Positions 16,674 through 26,108 of a stretch of DNA of 64,000 nucleotides are shown piece after piece. The position numbers and the translations under genes were made by a program. Under the pieces are notes generated by a model. It was not told the origin of the DNA and searched no databases. It saw nothing but the letters and a program-made list of their open reading frames with translations. Each line of letters opens with the position of its first letter. Position 1 is the first letter of the stretch. This stretch comes from Arthrobacter sp. AL12. GTDB lineage: Bacteria; Actinomycetota; Actinomycetes; Actinomycetales; Micrococcaceae. The DNA is taken from contig NZ_JASBQY010000003.1 of NCBI RefSeq assembly GCF_029960645.1, positions 1-64,000 of the forward strand, in the 5' to 3' direction.

Positions 16674-18419
16674 ATGACTGATACAGCTCTAGCCGGAGCG
16701 TCCCCGGACCAGGCTGCCCCAGGCCGCAAACGCCCCACCTCCCGCCCCGCTGCAAAGCCGCACGGGCAGTGGAAAGTGGACGGCACCGCGCCGCTGAACG
16801 CCAACGAAACCTGGAAGCAGGAAGACAACGGCCTCAACGTCCGCGAACGTATCGAGTCCGTCTACTCCAAGCACGGCTTCGATTCGATCGAGGGCACGGA
16901 CCTGCACGGGCGCTTCCGCTGGTGGGGCCTCTACACCCAGCGCAAGCCCGGGATCGACGGCGGCAAGACCGCCACGCTGGAGCCGCATGAGCTCGAGGAC
17001 AAGTACTTCATGCTGCGGGTCAGGATCGACGGCGGCGCCCTCACCACCGAGCAGCTGCGCGTCATCGGCCAGATCTCCGTCGACTTCGCCCGCGACTCGG
17101 CCGACCTCACCGACCGGCAGAACATCCAGCTGCACTGGATCCGGGTCGAGGACGTCCCGGAAATCTGGCGCCGGCTCGAATCCGTCGGCCTGTCCACCAC
17201 GGAAGCCTGCGGCGATGTGCCCCGCGTCATCCTCGGCTCCCCGGTCGCCGGCATCGCCAAGGACGAGATCATCGACCCGACGCCGCTGATCCGCGAGCTC
17301 GCCGAACGCTTCATCGGCGACCCGGAACTGGCCAACCTGCCGCGCAAGTTCAAAACCGCCATCACCGGCCACCCCAGCCAGGATGTGGTGCACGAGATCA
17401 ACGACGTCGCCCTGGTGGGCCTGGTCCACCCGGAACTGGGCATCGGATACGACCTCTGGGTCGGCGGCGCGCTCTCCACCAACCCGATGCTGGGCAAGCG
17501 GCTCGGCGCGTTCGTCCGGCCGGACCAGGCCGCCGACGTCTGGCTCGGCGTCACCAGCATCTTCCGCGACTACGGCTACCGGCGCATGCGCACCAAGGCC
17601 CGGCTGAAGTTCCTGCTGGCCGACTGGGGTCCGGTGAAATTCCGCCAGGTCCTCGAGGACGAATACCTCGGCTACAAGCTCGACGACGGCCCGGCCGCGC
17701 CCAAGCCCTCCACCCCGGGCGACCACATCGGCGTGCACGAGCAGAAGGACGGCAAGTTCTTCATCGGCGCCACCCCGCTCGCCGGCCGCCTCTCCGGCGG
17801 CCAGCTGGTGAAGCTCGCCGACACCCTGGAAGCCCGCGGCTCACAGCGGCTGCGCACCACCCCGCACCAGAAGCTCGTCGTCCTCGACGTGCCCAAGGAC
17901 CAGGTGGAGCCGCTCGTGGCCGAACTCGACGCCCTGGGCCTCTCCGCCCGGCCGTCCGTGTTCCGCCGCGGCACCATCGCCTGCACCGGCATCGAATACT
18001 GCAAGCTCGCCATCGTCGAAACCAAGCACACGGCCGCCACCGCCGTCGCCGAGCTGGAACGCCGCCTCGCCGACCTCGTCGAAACGCGGCAGCTCCCGCA
18101 GGCCCTGTCGCTGCACATCAACGGCTGCCCCAACTCCTGCGCCCGGATCCAGACCGCGGACATCGGCCTCAAGGGCATGATGCTTCCCACGCCCGACGGC
18201 GACCCCACCCCGGGTTTCCAGGTCCACCTCGGCGGCGGGCTGGCTTCCGACAGCCGCGAGGAGGCGGGCCTCGGACGCACCGTCCGCGGCCTCAAGGTCA
18301 CCGCCGAGGACCTCCCCGACTACGTCGAACGCGTGGTCCGGAAGTTCGTGGCCGACCACACCGAGGGCCAGACCTTCGCCGAGTGGGCCTTCGCGGCCGA
18401 TGAGGGTGATCTGCAGTGA
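16674..18419 (+). CDS. sir: assimilatory sulfite (nitrite/sulfite) reductase, ferredoxin type
   Basis: A 581-residue siroheme/[4Fe-4S] reductase that reduces sulfite to sulfide in the cytoplasm with ferredoxin-like electrons. It has the two-fold repeat of the family: RIDGGALTTEQLRVIGQIS, LTDRQNIQLHWI, CGDVPRVILGSPVAG, then the cluster-binding pairs CTGIEYCKLAIVETK near residue 440 and HINGCPNSCAR near residue 480. A hydrophilic N-terminal segment of about 40 residues precedes the catalytic fold. The sulfite rather than nitrite role is inferred from the cysH-cysD-cysN genes directly downstream and overlapping. A leaderless promoter fixes the ATG at 16674. Confidence 0.93.
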   Translation: MTDTALAGASPDQAAPGRKRPTSRPAAKPHGQWKVDGTAPLNANETWKQEDNGLNVRERIESVYSKHGFDSIEGTDLHGRFRWWGLYTQRKPGIDGGKTATLEPHELEDKYFMLRVRIDGGALTTEQLRVIGQISVDFARDSADLTDRQNIQLHWIRVEDVPEIWRRLESVGLSTTEACGDVPRVILGSPVAGIAKDEIIDPTPLIRELAERFIGDPELANLPRKFKTAITGHPSQDVVHEINDVALVGLVHPELGIGYDLWVGGALSTNPMLGKRLGAFVRPDQAADVWLGVTSIFRDYGYRRMRTKARLKFLLADWGPVKFRQVLEDEYLGYKLDDGPAAPKPSTPGDHIGVHEQKDGKFFIGATPLAGRLSGGQLVKLADTLEARGSQRLRTTPHQKLVVLDVPKDQVEPLVAELDALGLSARPSVFRRGTIACTGIEYCKLAIVETKHTAATAVAELERRLADLVETRQLPQALSLHINGCPNSCARIQTADIGLKGMMLPTPDGDPTPGFQVHLGGGLASDSREEAGLGRTVRGLKVTAEDLPDYVERVVRKFVADHTEGQTFAEWAFAADEGDLQ

Positions 18420-19132
18420 GCCGGACCAAGCCACTGCGCACCCACGACGAGCTCAAGGCCGTTGCCGAGTCCGGCGCCGCCGGGCTCGGCTGGGACGCCC
18501 CGGCCCGCGAGGTGATCGCCTGGGTGGCGCGCAACTTCGAGCTGCCCGCCGTCGCCGTCGCCTGCTCCATGGCCGACGCGGTCCTCCCGGCGCTCGTCGC
18601 GGACCAGCTGCCCGGCGTCGACGTGCTCTTCCTGGAGACCGGCTACCACTTCCCGGAAACCTACGCGACGCGCAACGAGGTCGCGGCGAGCCTGCGCGTG
18701 AACGTTGTCGACGTGCTGCCGGAGAACACCGTGGAGCAGCAGGACCGGCTCCTGGGCAAGGACCTCTTCGCCCGCGACGCGGCCCAGTGCTGCGCGCTGC
18801 GCAAGGTCGCCCCGCTGCGCCGCACCCTGGCCGGCTACGAACTCTGGTTCACCGGCGTCCGCCGCGACGAGGCCCCCACCCGTACCAACACCCCGCTGGT
18901 GACCTGGGACGACGTCAACGGCCTGGTCAAGGTCAACCCGGTCGCGGCCTGGAGCTTTGACCAGCTGGTCCGGTACTCCGACGACAATCTCCTCCCCGTC
19001 AACCCGCTGCTTTCACAGGGCTACCCGTCCATCGGCTGCCAGCCCTGCACCCGCAAGGTGGCGCCGGGCGACGACCCCCGCGCCGGCCGCTGGGCAGGAA
19101 CCGACAAGACAGAATGCGGGCTACACGTATGA
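18416..19132 (+). CDS. cysH: adenylyl-sulfate (APS) reductase
   Basis: A 238-residue thioredoxin-dependent reductase that converts activated sulfate to sulfite in the cytoplasm. The CC pair near residue 124 (AAQCCALRKV) and CQPC near residue 208 are the four cysteines that bind a [4Fe-4S] cluster in APS reductases, so APS rather than PAPS is the expected substrate. The C-terminal ECGLHV holds the catalytic cysteine. FLETGYHFPETY and WFTGVRRDEAPTR are family motifs. GTG 18416 overlaps the sir stop by 4 bp and the gene ends in ATGA overlap with cysD, so the operon is translationally coupled. Confidence 0.93.
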   Translation: MSRTKPLRTHDELKAVAESGAAGLGWDAPAREVIAWVARNFELPAVAVACSMADAVLPALVADQLPGVDVLFLETGYHFPETYATRNEVAASLRVNVVDVLPENTVEQQDRLLGKDLFARDAAQCCALRKVAPLRRTLAGYELWFTGVRRDEAPTRTNTPLVTWDDVNGLVKVNPVAAWSFDQLVRYSDDNLLPVNPLLSQGYPSIGCQPCTRKVAPGDDPRAGRWAGTDKTECGLHV

Positions 19133-20184
19133 GCATCTTTCCAACTTCCGTGGCCGTCGACCCCGATGCCGCCCCCGCCCCTTCGCGGGACGGCGATGCT
19201 GCAAGCAGCATCGCGTCCCGCTCCGACAGGCCCGATGCCACTCCCTGGGCGGCATCGGGGTCGACGGCGGACGCTCGCCTGAGTTCCCCGGCCCGCCTCT
19301 CGTCCCTGGACACCCTTGAGTCCGAGGCCATCCACATCATCCGCGAGGTTGTTGCCGAGTTTGAGAAGCCGGCGCTGCTGTTCTCCGGCGGGAAGGATTC
19401 CGTGGTGATGCTGCACCTGGCCACGAAGGCGTTCTGGCCTGGCAAGGTGCCGTTCCCCGTTCTGCACGTGGACACCGGGCACAACTTCCCCGAGGTCATC
19501 GAGTTCCGCGACCGGACCGTGGAGCGGCTGGGGCTCAAGCTCGTCGTCGGCTCCGTCCAGGAGTTCATCGACTCCGGCGAACTGGCCGAGCGTGCCGACG
19601 GCACCCGCAACCCGCTGCAGACCGTGCCGCTGCTGGACGCGATCCAGCGCAACAAGTTCGACGCCGTCTTCGGCGGCGGCCGCCGGGATGAGGACAAGGC
19701 CCGCGCCAAGGAGCGCATCCTGAGCCTGCGCGACGAGTTCGGCCAGTGGGACCCGCGCAACCAGCGGCCCGAGCTGTGGAACCTCTACAACGGCCGGCAC
19801 ACCGTGGGCCAGCACGTCCGCGCGTTCCCGATCAGCAACTGGACCGAACTCGACGTCTGGCGCTACATCGAACGCGAGAACATCGACCTGCCCGGCCTCT
19901 ACTACGCCCACGACCGCGGTGTCTTCGCCCGCGACGGCATGTGGCGCGCGGTCGGCGAGGTCTCCCAGCCCCGCGACACCGAGCAGGTCATCACCAAGAC
20001 CGTCCGCTACCGGACCGTCGGGGACATGTCCTGCACCGGCGCGGTGGAATCGGCCGCCGCCACCGTGCGCGACGTCGTGATCGAAGTTGCCGCCTCCACC
20101 ATCACCGAACGTGGCGCCACCCGGGCGGATGACCGCATCTCCGAGGCCGCCATGGAAGACCGCAAGAAGGATGGCTATTTCTAA
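19129..20184 (+). CDS. cysD: sulfate adenylyltransferase subunit 2, with palindrome-encoded N-terminal extension
   Basis: The 351-residue small subunit of ATP sulfurylase forms APS from ATP and sulfate with CysN. The PP-loop SGGKDSVVMLHLA begins near residue 85, and the core then follows the family closely: HVDTGHNFPEVIEFRD, FGGGRRDEDKARAKER, FPISNWTELDVWRYI, GDMSCTGAVES, EDRKKDGYF end. E. coli CysD is about 302 residues; the surplus is an N-terminal stretch of roughly 50 residues rich in Asp, Ala and Ser. This segment is encoded by a long inverted repeat (19153-19268). The true start could lie further in, but no good alternative ATG with a ribosome site was seen, and ATG 19129 overlaps the cysH stop. 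Confidence 0.9.
   Translation: MSIFPTSVAVDPDAAPAPSRDGDAASSIASRSDRPDATPWAASGSTADARLSSPARLSSLDTLESEAIHIIREVVAEFEKPALLFSGGKDSVVMLHLATKAFWPGKVPFPVLHVDTGHNFPEVIEFRDRTVERLGLKLVVGSVQEFIDSGELAERADGTRNPLQTVPLLDAIQRNKFDAVFGGGRRDEDKARAKERILSLRDEFGQWDPRNQRPELWNLYNGRHTVGQHVRAFPISNWTELDVWRYIERENIDLPGLYYAHDRGVFARDGMWRAVGEVSQPRDTEQVITKTVRYRTVGDMSCTGAVESAAATVRDVVIEVAASTITERGATRADDRISEAAMEDRKKDGYF
19153..19268. repeat. large two-stem palindrome inside cysD
   Basis: Outer arms GCCGTCGACCCCGATGCCGC+C (19153-19173) and their exact reverse complement (19248-19268) pair over 21 bp. Inner arms GGGACGGCGATGCTGC (19187-19202) and GCAGCATCGCGTCCC (19205-19219) pair over 15 bp with one bulge and a 2-nt loop. The element stays in frame and encodes part of the extra N-terminus of CysD. 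Confidence 0.9.
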
Positions 20185-21665
20185 TGAGCACCGACATCGA
20201 CACCGCCCGCGCGGCCGACCTTCTTGACGAGGCCCCGCTCGCGCACCGCTCTCTGTCTACGACGCTATTCCGTTTCGCGACCGCCGGATCGGTCGACGAC
20301 GGCAAGTCCACCCTCGTGGGCCGGCTGCTGCACGACTCCAAGGCGATCCTCGCCGACCAGCTCGACGCCGTCGCCCGCACCTCCGCGGACCGCGGCTTCG
20401 GCGGCGGCGCGGCCGGAGCCCCCGACGGGAAACAGCGGATTGACCTCGCACTGCTCACCGACGGACTGCGCGCCGAGCGGGAACAGGGCATCACTATCGA
20501 CGTCGCCTACCGCTACTTCGCCACCGACCGCCGCAGCTTCATCCTCGCGGACTGCCCCGGGCACGTGCAGTACACCAAGAACACGGTGACCGGCGCGTCC
20601 ACCGCGGATGCCGTCGTCGTGCTCATCGATGCCCGCAAGGGTGTCCTGGAGCAGACCCGCCGGCACCTGTCCGTGCTGCAGCTGCTGCGCGTGGCGCACG
20701 TGATTGTCGCCGTGAACAAGATCGACCTGGTGGACTTCAGCGAGGCCGTGTTCCGCGAGATCGAGGCCGACGTGCAGAAGGTGGGCCGCGAGCTCGGCCT
20801 GGGTCGTGACGAATTAAATACGGGCGGGATCACGGATCTTTTCGTCATTCCGGTGTCCGCGCTCGACGGCGACAACGTCGTGGACCGCTCGGACCGCACG
20901 CCCTGGTACGACGGCCCGGCCCTGCTCGAGGTCCTGGAGACGCTGCCGGCCGCGGACGAACTCGAAAGCCACCTGGAAAGCTTCCGCTTCCCGGTGCAGC
21001 TCGTCGTCCGGCCGCAGGGCGCGCTGGCTCCCGACGCCGTTGCCGCCGGGCTCGACGTCGAAGGCTACCGCGACTACCGCGCCTACGCCGGCCAGATCAC
21101 CGAGGGCTCCGTGAAACTCGGGGACCAGGTCAGCGTCCTCACCCCGGGCCAGGCGCCCCGCACCACCACCGTGACCGGCATCGACTTCGCCGGACGCCGG
21201 CTCACCGAGGCCGTGGCCCCGCAGTCCGTGGCCCTGCGCCTGGCGGACGAGTTCGACGTCGCCCGCGGGGACACGATTGCCGCGGCCGGGCCCGCCGGTG
21301 GCAAAATACCGCAAGCCTCGGCCGACCTGTACGCCGCGCTGTGCTGGCTCTCGCCGAAACCGCTCCGCGAGGGCTCCAAGGTGCTGGTCAAACACGGCAC
21401 CCGCACGGTCCAGGCCCTGGTACGGAACGTGACCGGAAAACTGGACCTCGCCAATTTCCAGCTCGAGCCCACCTCAACGCTGGAGCTCAACGACATTGGA
21501 CATGCCCAATTGCGGCTCGCCGCGCCGCTGCCGCTGGAGAACTACCTGCACCACCGCCGCACCGGGGCGTTCCTGGTGATCGACCCGCAGGACGGCAATA
21601 CCCTCGCCGCCGGCCTCGTCAAGGACCACCCCGGCGACCACGAGGACGAACGCTATTCGATCTGA
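20184..21665 (+). CDS. cysN: sulfate adenylyltransferase subunit 1 (GTPase)
   Basis: The 493-residue regulatory GTPase of ATP sulfurylase drives APS formation by GTP hydrolysis. EF-Tu-like motifs: G1 GSVDDGKST near residue 33, G3 DCPGHVQYTKN near residue 122, G4 NKIDL near residue 178, followed by two beta-barrel domains. No C-terminal APS kinase (CysC) domain is present, in agreement with a direct APS reductase route. ATG 20184 shares one base with the cysD stop. Last gene of the sir-cysH-cysD-cysN operon. Confidence 0.93.
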   Translation: MSTDIDTARAADLLDEAPLAHRSLSTTLFRFATAGSVDDGKSTLVGRLLHDSKAILADQLDAVARTSADRGFGGGAAGAPDGKQRIDLALLTDGLRAEREQGITIDVAYRYFATDRRSFILADCPGHVQYTKNTVTGASTADAVVVLIDARKGVLEQTRRHLSVLQLLRVAHVIVAVNKIDLVDFSEAVFREIEADVQKVGRELGLGRDELNTGGITDLFVIPVSALDGDNVVDRSDRTPWYDGPALLEVLETLPAADELESHLESFRFPVQLVVRPQGALAPDAVAAGLDVEGYRDYRAYAGQITEGSVKLGDQVSVLTPGQAPRTTTVTGIDFAGRRLTEAVAPQSVALRLADEFDVARGDTIAAAGPAGGKIPQASADLYAALCWLSPKPLREGSKVLVKHGTRTVQALVRNVTGKLDLANFQLEPTSTLELNDIGHAQLRLAAPLPLENYLHHRRTGAFLVIDPQDGNTLAAGLVKDHPGDHEDERYSI

Positions 21666-21961
21666 GTGGTTGGTCTGATCTCCGTCTCACCATATGTAAT
21701 ATCTAAGCTGCACCCGGCAAAAATGGAAAGCATGCGGGCCGACTACTAAGTTTCTCCCTGACAGCCGCGAAACGCCAGAAGGTGTGCGGCACCGGGGGGC
21801 AGGTACCCAGTAGCCGCCATCTGCACCACCGGCGTCGGACAGGCCCGGGTAGGGCCGTCTGGAAACCGAGTGGCGGCCTTTCGAGACGCGTAAATCAGTT
21901 CCGGATAAACAGGTAGCGGGTGGGGTTCCCGGCCCATAACACGTCGCGTAGCGTGCACGTC
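21666..21961. other. intergenic, lower G+C
   Basis: About 300 bp with visibly more A+T than the flanking operons (for example CATATGTAATATCTAAG and CTACTAAGTTTCTCC). It marks the left edge of the accessory island and should contain the promoter of the DUF1611-like gene. No gene or convincing terminator seen. Confidence 0.4.
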
Positions 21962-23197
21962 ATGAGCAGAGACCGAAGCATTTGGGTCAAACCGTTGGAC
22001 CCGGCGCGAGTGGCAGCGGCAAAGGCCGCCTTCACGACCCGCCGTGCAACTCCGGACGCGATGCGCTCGCTGGTTTCCGGAGCAGTCCGTCCAGGGTCCG
22101 GTGATTTGGTGCTGGCCCGAATCGTCCAGTTGGGGCATCACCGTCACATCGAGCAACCGAACGGGCGGCGTGCGGTCCTTCACGACGACGATGAAATCAT
22201 CGTCACGTACGGGGACAGATATGCGACCGACCAATTTGAATCGCACGTGCCGGCCACCCTTGGAGTGGCGCAGCTCGTCGCCTCTGGGGGGATCGCCTCC
22301 GAGGTCCTCAGCCGCAGCTTGGCAGTCCGCAAAGCGACAGAAATCGAACCCATCGGCCTCGTGGGGGACGCAAAGGGCCGCCCGCTCAACATACGGGACT
22401 TTGCACTAACGCCGACCGGGCCGCAGACCCACCGCCCCCGGACCGTTGCCGTCATTGGTACTGCGATGAATTCGGGCAAAACGACCACCGTCCATTGCCT
22501 CGTCCACGGACTGAGCAAGGCCGGTATCCGAGTGGGCGCTACCAAAGTAACCGGGACGGGATCCGGCAACGACTACTGGTGCATGCTCGACGCCGGTGCC
22601 CACCGGATGCTGGACTTCACGGATGTGGGATTGGCCTCAACCTACCGCCAGCCGATGGACGTGGTGGAGGCCAAGTTTGCCGAACTGATCGACCATCTCA
22701 CGGCCTCCGGGACGGCTCTTAACCTCGTTGAAGTCGCCGACGGCATCTTCCAGGGCGAAACCTCCCGCCTGCTGGAGTCAGCTGTCTTCAAATCGATGAT
22801 TGACGCGGTCGTCTTCGCGTCGCCGGACTCGATGGGCGCCCTGGCCGGCGTCACTCACCTGCAAAAATTGGGACATGAGGTCCTGGCTGTAACTGGGTTG
22901 CTGACCCGCTCACCCCTGGCGATCCGGGAAACCGCGGCCGTCACCGGACTGCCAGTGCTGACCCGTGAAGAGCTCTCCGATCCCGACCTGGCAGCTTCGC
23001 TGCTAGGTATTCTCGAACTCCTTGAGGCGAACGCCGTGCACCGTGCTGTATCCACGAGTGAGGTGGAAACCGTCCCCGAGACCAGCGAGGTTCTGATCGG
23101 GCCGTTCACCGCATCGGACGAGCGCCCCCGGGCGCGGCCGGGGCTCTTTGGGTTCCCCAGACCGGCCACTCCCGCCGGCAGCCCGGACGGCTGGTAA
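21962..23197 (+). CDS. DUF1611-like P-loop protein, paralogue A
   Basis: A 411-residue cytoplasmic protein with an N-terminal domain (GDLVLARIVQLGHHRHIE, then YGDRYATDQFESHVP and QLVASGGIASEVL) and a C-terminal P-loop domain. The P-loop is GTAMNSGKTTT near residue 167, followed by GATKVTGTGSGND, DFTDVGLASTY, VEVADGIFQGET and SPDSMGALAG. The layout resembles DUF1611 proteins and dethiobiotin-synthetase-like P-loop enzymes; one DUF1611 protein, DgcN, is a D-glutamate N-acetyltransferase, but equivalent chemistry here is only a guess. A paralogue lies at 28882-30057 on the other strand. ATG 21962 is preferred to the upstream in-frame start at 21920. The ABC gene starts 5 nt after its stop. Confidence 0.65.
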   Translation: MSRDRSIWVKPLDPARVAAAKAAFTTRRATPDAMRSLVSGAVRPGSGDLVLARIVQLGHHRHIEQPNGRRAVLHDDDEIIVTYGDRYATDQFESHVPATLGVAQLVASGGIASEVLSRSLAVRKATEIEPIGLVGDAKGRPLNIRDFALTPTGPQTHRPRTVAVIGTAMNSGKTTTVHCLVHGLSKAGIRVGATKVTGTGSGNDYWCMLDAGAHRMLDFTDVGLASTYRQPMDVVEAKFAELIDHLTASGTALNLVEVADGIFQGETSRLLESAVFKSMIDAVVFASPDSMGALAGVTHLQKLGHEVLAVTGLLTRSPLAIRETAAVTGLPVLTREELSDPDLAASLLGILELLEANAVHRAVSTSEVETVPETSEVLIGPFTASDERPRARPGLFGFPRPATPAGSPDGW

Positions 23198-23202
23198 ACG
23201 CC

Positions 23203-24990
23203 GTGGCGGGCAAGAACGGGCTCTTCCGCATCCCACCTGTTGTCTACGTGAAGATTGTGGCGATCGGCCTGGCCCAGGTGGTCACACTGGTGTCCTTTGT
23301 TTTGTTGTTACGGTCCATCGTGGACAGCCTGACCCCGGTCACGGTCGGTGCCGCTGCGGACCTGCAGTGGCGCTGGGCGCTGGCTCAAGCCGTAATCCTT
23401 AGCGTCGTCGCGTTGCTGCACGGCTGGCTGCGGGCCATCGGGTTCAACGTCGCCGAAACAGCCGGCTACCAGATTGTCAGGGATCTGCGGATGATGATGT
23501 ACAAACATCTGCAGGGCATGACGCCTCGGCAGTTCCAGGGCAGGGCCCGAGGCGGCCTGCTCCTGAGGTTCCTTGGTGACCTGTCAATGACCAGGATGTG
23601 GATCAGCCGCGGGGTACTCAGCGGATTGATCGCCGCCATGGTCCTGGGCGGGACGCTGACGGTCCTCTTCTTCCTGAACTTCTGGATGGCTCTTGCCATC
23701 GTCGCGGCAGTGTCCGCGGGCTCCGCTGCATCCTTCGTCGCCGGGCGCCGCATGCGCCAGGCGACACGCGTTATGCGGCGGCGCCGATCCCTCGTCATGA
23801 GCAACCTCGACGAGCAAATGAATGCTCAAACTGTGGTGCAGGTTTTTGGGCGCTCCGCGGGGGAATTCGCCCGCCTTTCCCATCAGAACGATGAGCTGAC
23901 GCGGGCCCTCATCAGAGTTGCCCGTCTCCGCGGCTACCTCCGCGGAGTAGCGACCGCCTTTTCCCTGCTGGCCCTGGGAGCCGTTCTCGCCGCAGGACTG
24001 TTTGAAGTCCGACAGGGCACAGCGAGCGTCGGCCTGGTGGTTGGCTTCGTCGTCGTCACACGACAGCTTTCCGGCCCGGTCCGGACCCTCGGACTGACCC
24101 ACGATTACTGGCACCGTGCTCAAGTATCGGTAGGAAAGATCAAGGAGTACCTTCGCAGTTCGGGCAGGGAACTGGACGCCGACGGCGTCGGGCCCCTGAA
24201 GGTCCGTAAAGGATCAATCGAGTTTGTGTCGGTGACGGTCAACGGGTCCCTGCACGATGTGAATCTGAAGATCAGCCCGGGTGAGGTGGTTGCTGTAACG
24301 GGCGACGGCGGCAGCGGCAAGTCATCGCTGCTCGGTCTGGTCTCCAGGACGGTAGAGCCTGACGACGGCTGCCTCGTCCTCGACGGACAAGTGCTTGGGA
24401 AGACCACGCTTCGATCTGCAGCCAAATGGATCGGAGCTATGGGCCCGGAACTGCCGCTGATGCGCGGCTCGCTTCTGCGGAACCTTACGTACGCCTGCCC
24501 CCAGGCGCCCCCGGAGGAAGTCGAGCGCGTGCTTGCCGCATCCGGGCTGGACGAGATGCTCCCGGACCTTCCCTACGGCCTCCAGACCTGGATTACCGAG
24601 GGCGGACTCAATTTGTCCCATAGCCAGCGGCAGCGGATAGCAGTTTGCCGGGCGCTCATGGGTAATCCACCGATCCTGCTGCTGGATGAGCCGACCTCTG
24701 GATTGGACACGGCAGCAAGGAAAGCTTTCGCGGCGATGTTGGCAAGATTTGACGGGACCGTGCTGCTGGCCACCCAGGACCCCCAGGACATCGCCCTGGC
24801 GGACAAGGTTGTGGTTCTGGCGAAAGGCGCCGTAGTGGAAGTTATCTCGCGTGAAGAGTTCCGGGACAGGGCCTGGCTCGAGGCGAACCTCGTAGCGCCG
24901 GTGGCCTCGTCCGCCGTCGGCGGGGGTGCTCCGCATGCTGCGGGCGGGGAACGTCACATGCAGGCAGTCAGTCTTGAAAGGGACATGTGA
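23203..24990 (+). CDS. ABC transporter, fused membrane and ATPase domains (canonical half)
   Basis: A 595-residue type-I ABC half-transporter (exporter class). Residues 1-300 contain about six membrane helices with a cytoplasmic LRMMMYKHLQGM coupling helix. The ATPase domain has Walker A GDGGSGKSS near residue 368, a slightly altered signature LNLSHSQRQRIAVCRAL, Walker B ILLLDEPTSGLD and an expected switch region QDPQD in place of the usual histidine. It should bind ATP, though the altered signature and missing H-loop histidine are odd. Gene order with a P-loop protein upstream and CapA-like and hydrolase genes downstream suggests export of a small molecule or peptide. GTG 23203 follows the previous stop by 5 nt. 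Confidence 0.85.
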   Translation: MAGKNGLFRIPPVVYVKIVAIGLAQVVTLVSFVLLLRSIVDSLTPVTVGAAADLQWRWALAQAVILSVVALLHGWLRAIGFNVAETAGYQIVRDLRMMMYKHLQGMTPRQFQGRARGGLLLRFLGDLSMTRMWISRGVLSGLIAAMVLGGTLTVLFFLNFWMALAIVAAVSAGSAASFVAGRRMRQATRVMRRRRSLVMSNLDEQMNAQTVVQVFGRSAGEFARLSHQNDELTRALIRVARLRGYLRGVATAFSLLALGAVLAAGLFEVRQGTASVGLVVGFVVVTRQLSGPVRTLGLTHDYWHRAQVSVGKIKEYLRSSGRELDADGVGPLKVRKGSIEFVSVTVNGSLHDVNLKISPGEVVAVTGDGGSGKSSLLGLVSRTVEPDDGCLVLDGQVLGKTTLRSAAKWIGAMGPELPLMRGSLLRNLTYACPQAPPEEVERVLAASGLDEMLPDLPYGLQTWITEGGLNLSHSQRQRIAVCRALMGNPPILLLDEPTSGLDTAARKAFAAMLARFDGTVLLATQDPQDIALADKVVVLAKGAVVEVISREEFRDRAWLEANLVAPVASSAVGGGAPHAAGGERHMQAVSLERDM

Positions 24991-26108
24991 TGAAACCAAG
25001 AACACGCGACAAAATCCTCATGGTGGTGGCGTTGGCTGTCTCCCTCACCGGGACGGGGGCTTTGGCGGCCAACTACGGGGATAACACGGCCCCGGCCGTC
25101 GAGTCCGTGGACCTCTCCGCGGCCCTGGTCACTGATGCACCGTGGTCTGTTCAGTTCCTGGGGGACACCATGGTGGGTGACGGTGCCACTCCGATGCTGG
25201 ATCCACGCGGCTTTGACGCGGCGCTCGCGGCGGTGGCGCCAATGCTCGATGGAGACTTTGTCATTGCCAACCTGGAAGGACCGATAACGCTCCAGGATCA
25301 GGCCTTGAATCCTGCAAAGCAATACTCGTACCGGGCAGAGCCGCAGTCGGCCGGGGCCCTGTCCAAGGCGGGCATCGATGTGCTTGGCCTGGGCAACAAC
25401 CATTCCATGGATATGGGACTGTCAGGACTTGAGGAGACAAAGACGCTGGTCGGCCGTGAAGGGATGGCCAGTTTCGGCGCAGGGCGCAACCTGGCTGAGG
25501 CCGAGCGGCCTCTGATTCTTCGCACTGACATGGGCACGGTCGGCGTCGTCGCCCTTGGGGAAAATTTCGGGAAGGCTTCAAGGGCTGCGGAGACCAACCC
25601 CGGCACCGTGGTGCTGAGCCCTGCGACCGTGCAACGCGGGTACGATCTCGCCCGGGCGGCCGGTGCTGACTGGGTTGTCGCGTATGTGCACTGGGGGGAC
25701 AACTACGAGGAAACAAATGCGGAGCAGCGCTACTGGGCCCAGGTATTAGTGGACGCGGGGTACAACCTGATTGTGGGCACAGGTCCGCACATTGTCGACA
25801 AAATCGAATTTATCGGCGACGTCCCGGTTGCCTACAGCCTCGGCAACTTCGTTTTCGGCACGCCCGGACGTTACAAGTCCTTCGGGAAGCCGGGGGTCGG
25901 ACTGATGCTCAGTGTGGAGATGAGCAAGGATGCTCCTGCCCAACTGGCGATCAAATGCATCGTGACGGACAACATCGAGACCGGCTTCCTCACCCAGCCG
26001 TGCTCTCCACCGCAGTTTCAGACCATCATCCCGTTGATCCATCCGGCCCTTCAGATTCAGGGCAACGTAGCCAGAATGCCCTGCCGCTGCTTCGAGAAGC
26101 CGAAGTGA
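24990..26108 (+). CDS. CapA-like exported metallophosphatase-fold protein
   Basis: A 372-residue protein of the PGA_cap/CapA family, related to the calcineurin-like phosphoesterase fold and known from poly-gamma-glutamate capsule synthesis. An N-terminal signal or anchor (ILMVVALAVSLTGTGALAA) places it outside the membrane. Metal-site-like motifs in order: FLGDTMVGD, NLEGPIT, LGLGNNHSMDMG, YVHWGDNYEE, GTGPHIVDKIEF and YSLGNFVFG. The cysteine-containing tail (MPCRCFEKPK) is unusual. It overlaps the ABC gene by one base (TGATG) and the hydrolase by four. True capsule function is not supported by a CapB/PgsB ligase in the window; the neighbouring P-loop proteins are a different family. Confidence 0.78.
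   Translation: MKPRTRDKILMVVALAVSLTGTGALAANYGDNTAPAVESVDLSAALVTDAPWSVQFLGDTMVGDGATPMLDPRGFDAALAAVAPMLDGDFVIANLEGPITLQDQALNPAKQYSYRAEPQSAGALSKAGIDVLGLGNNHSMDMGLSGLEETKTLVGREGMASFGAGRNLAEAERPLILRTDMGTVGVVALGENFGKASRAAETNPGTVVLSPATVQRGYDLARAAGADWVVAYVHWGDNYEETNAEQRYWAQVLVDAGYNLIVGTGPHIVDKIEFIGDVPVAYSLGNFVFGTPGRYKSFGKPGVGLMLSVEMSKDAPAQLAIKCIVTDNIETGFLTQPCSPPQFQTIIPLIHPALQIQGNVARMPCRCFEKPK

Noticed and set aside
24990..26108. Poly-gamma-glutamate capsule operon
   Set aside because: No CapB/PgsB ligase or CapC is present; the neighbouring P-loop proteins belong to another family.
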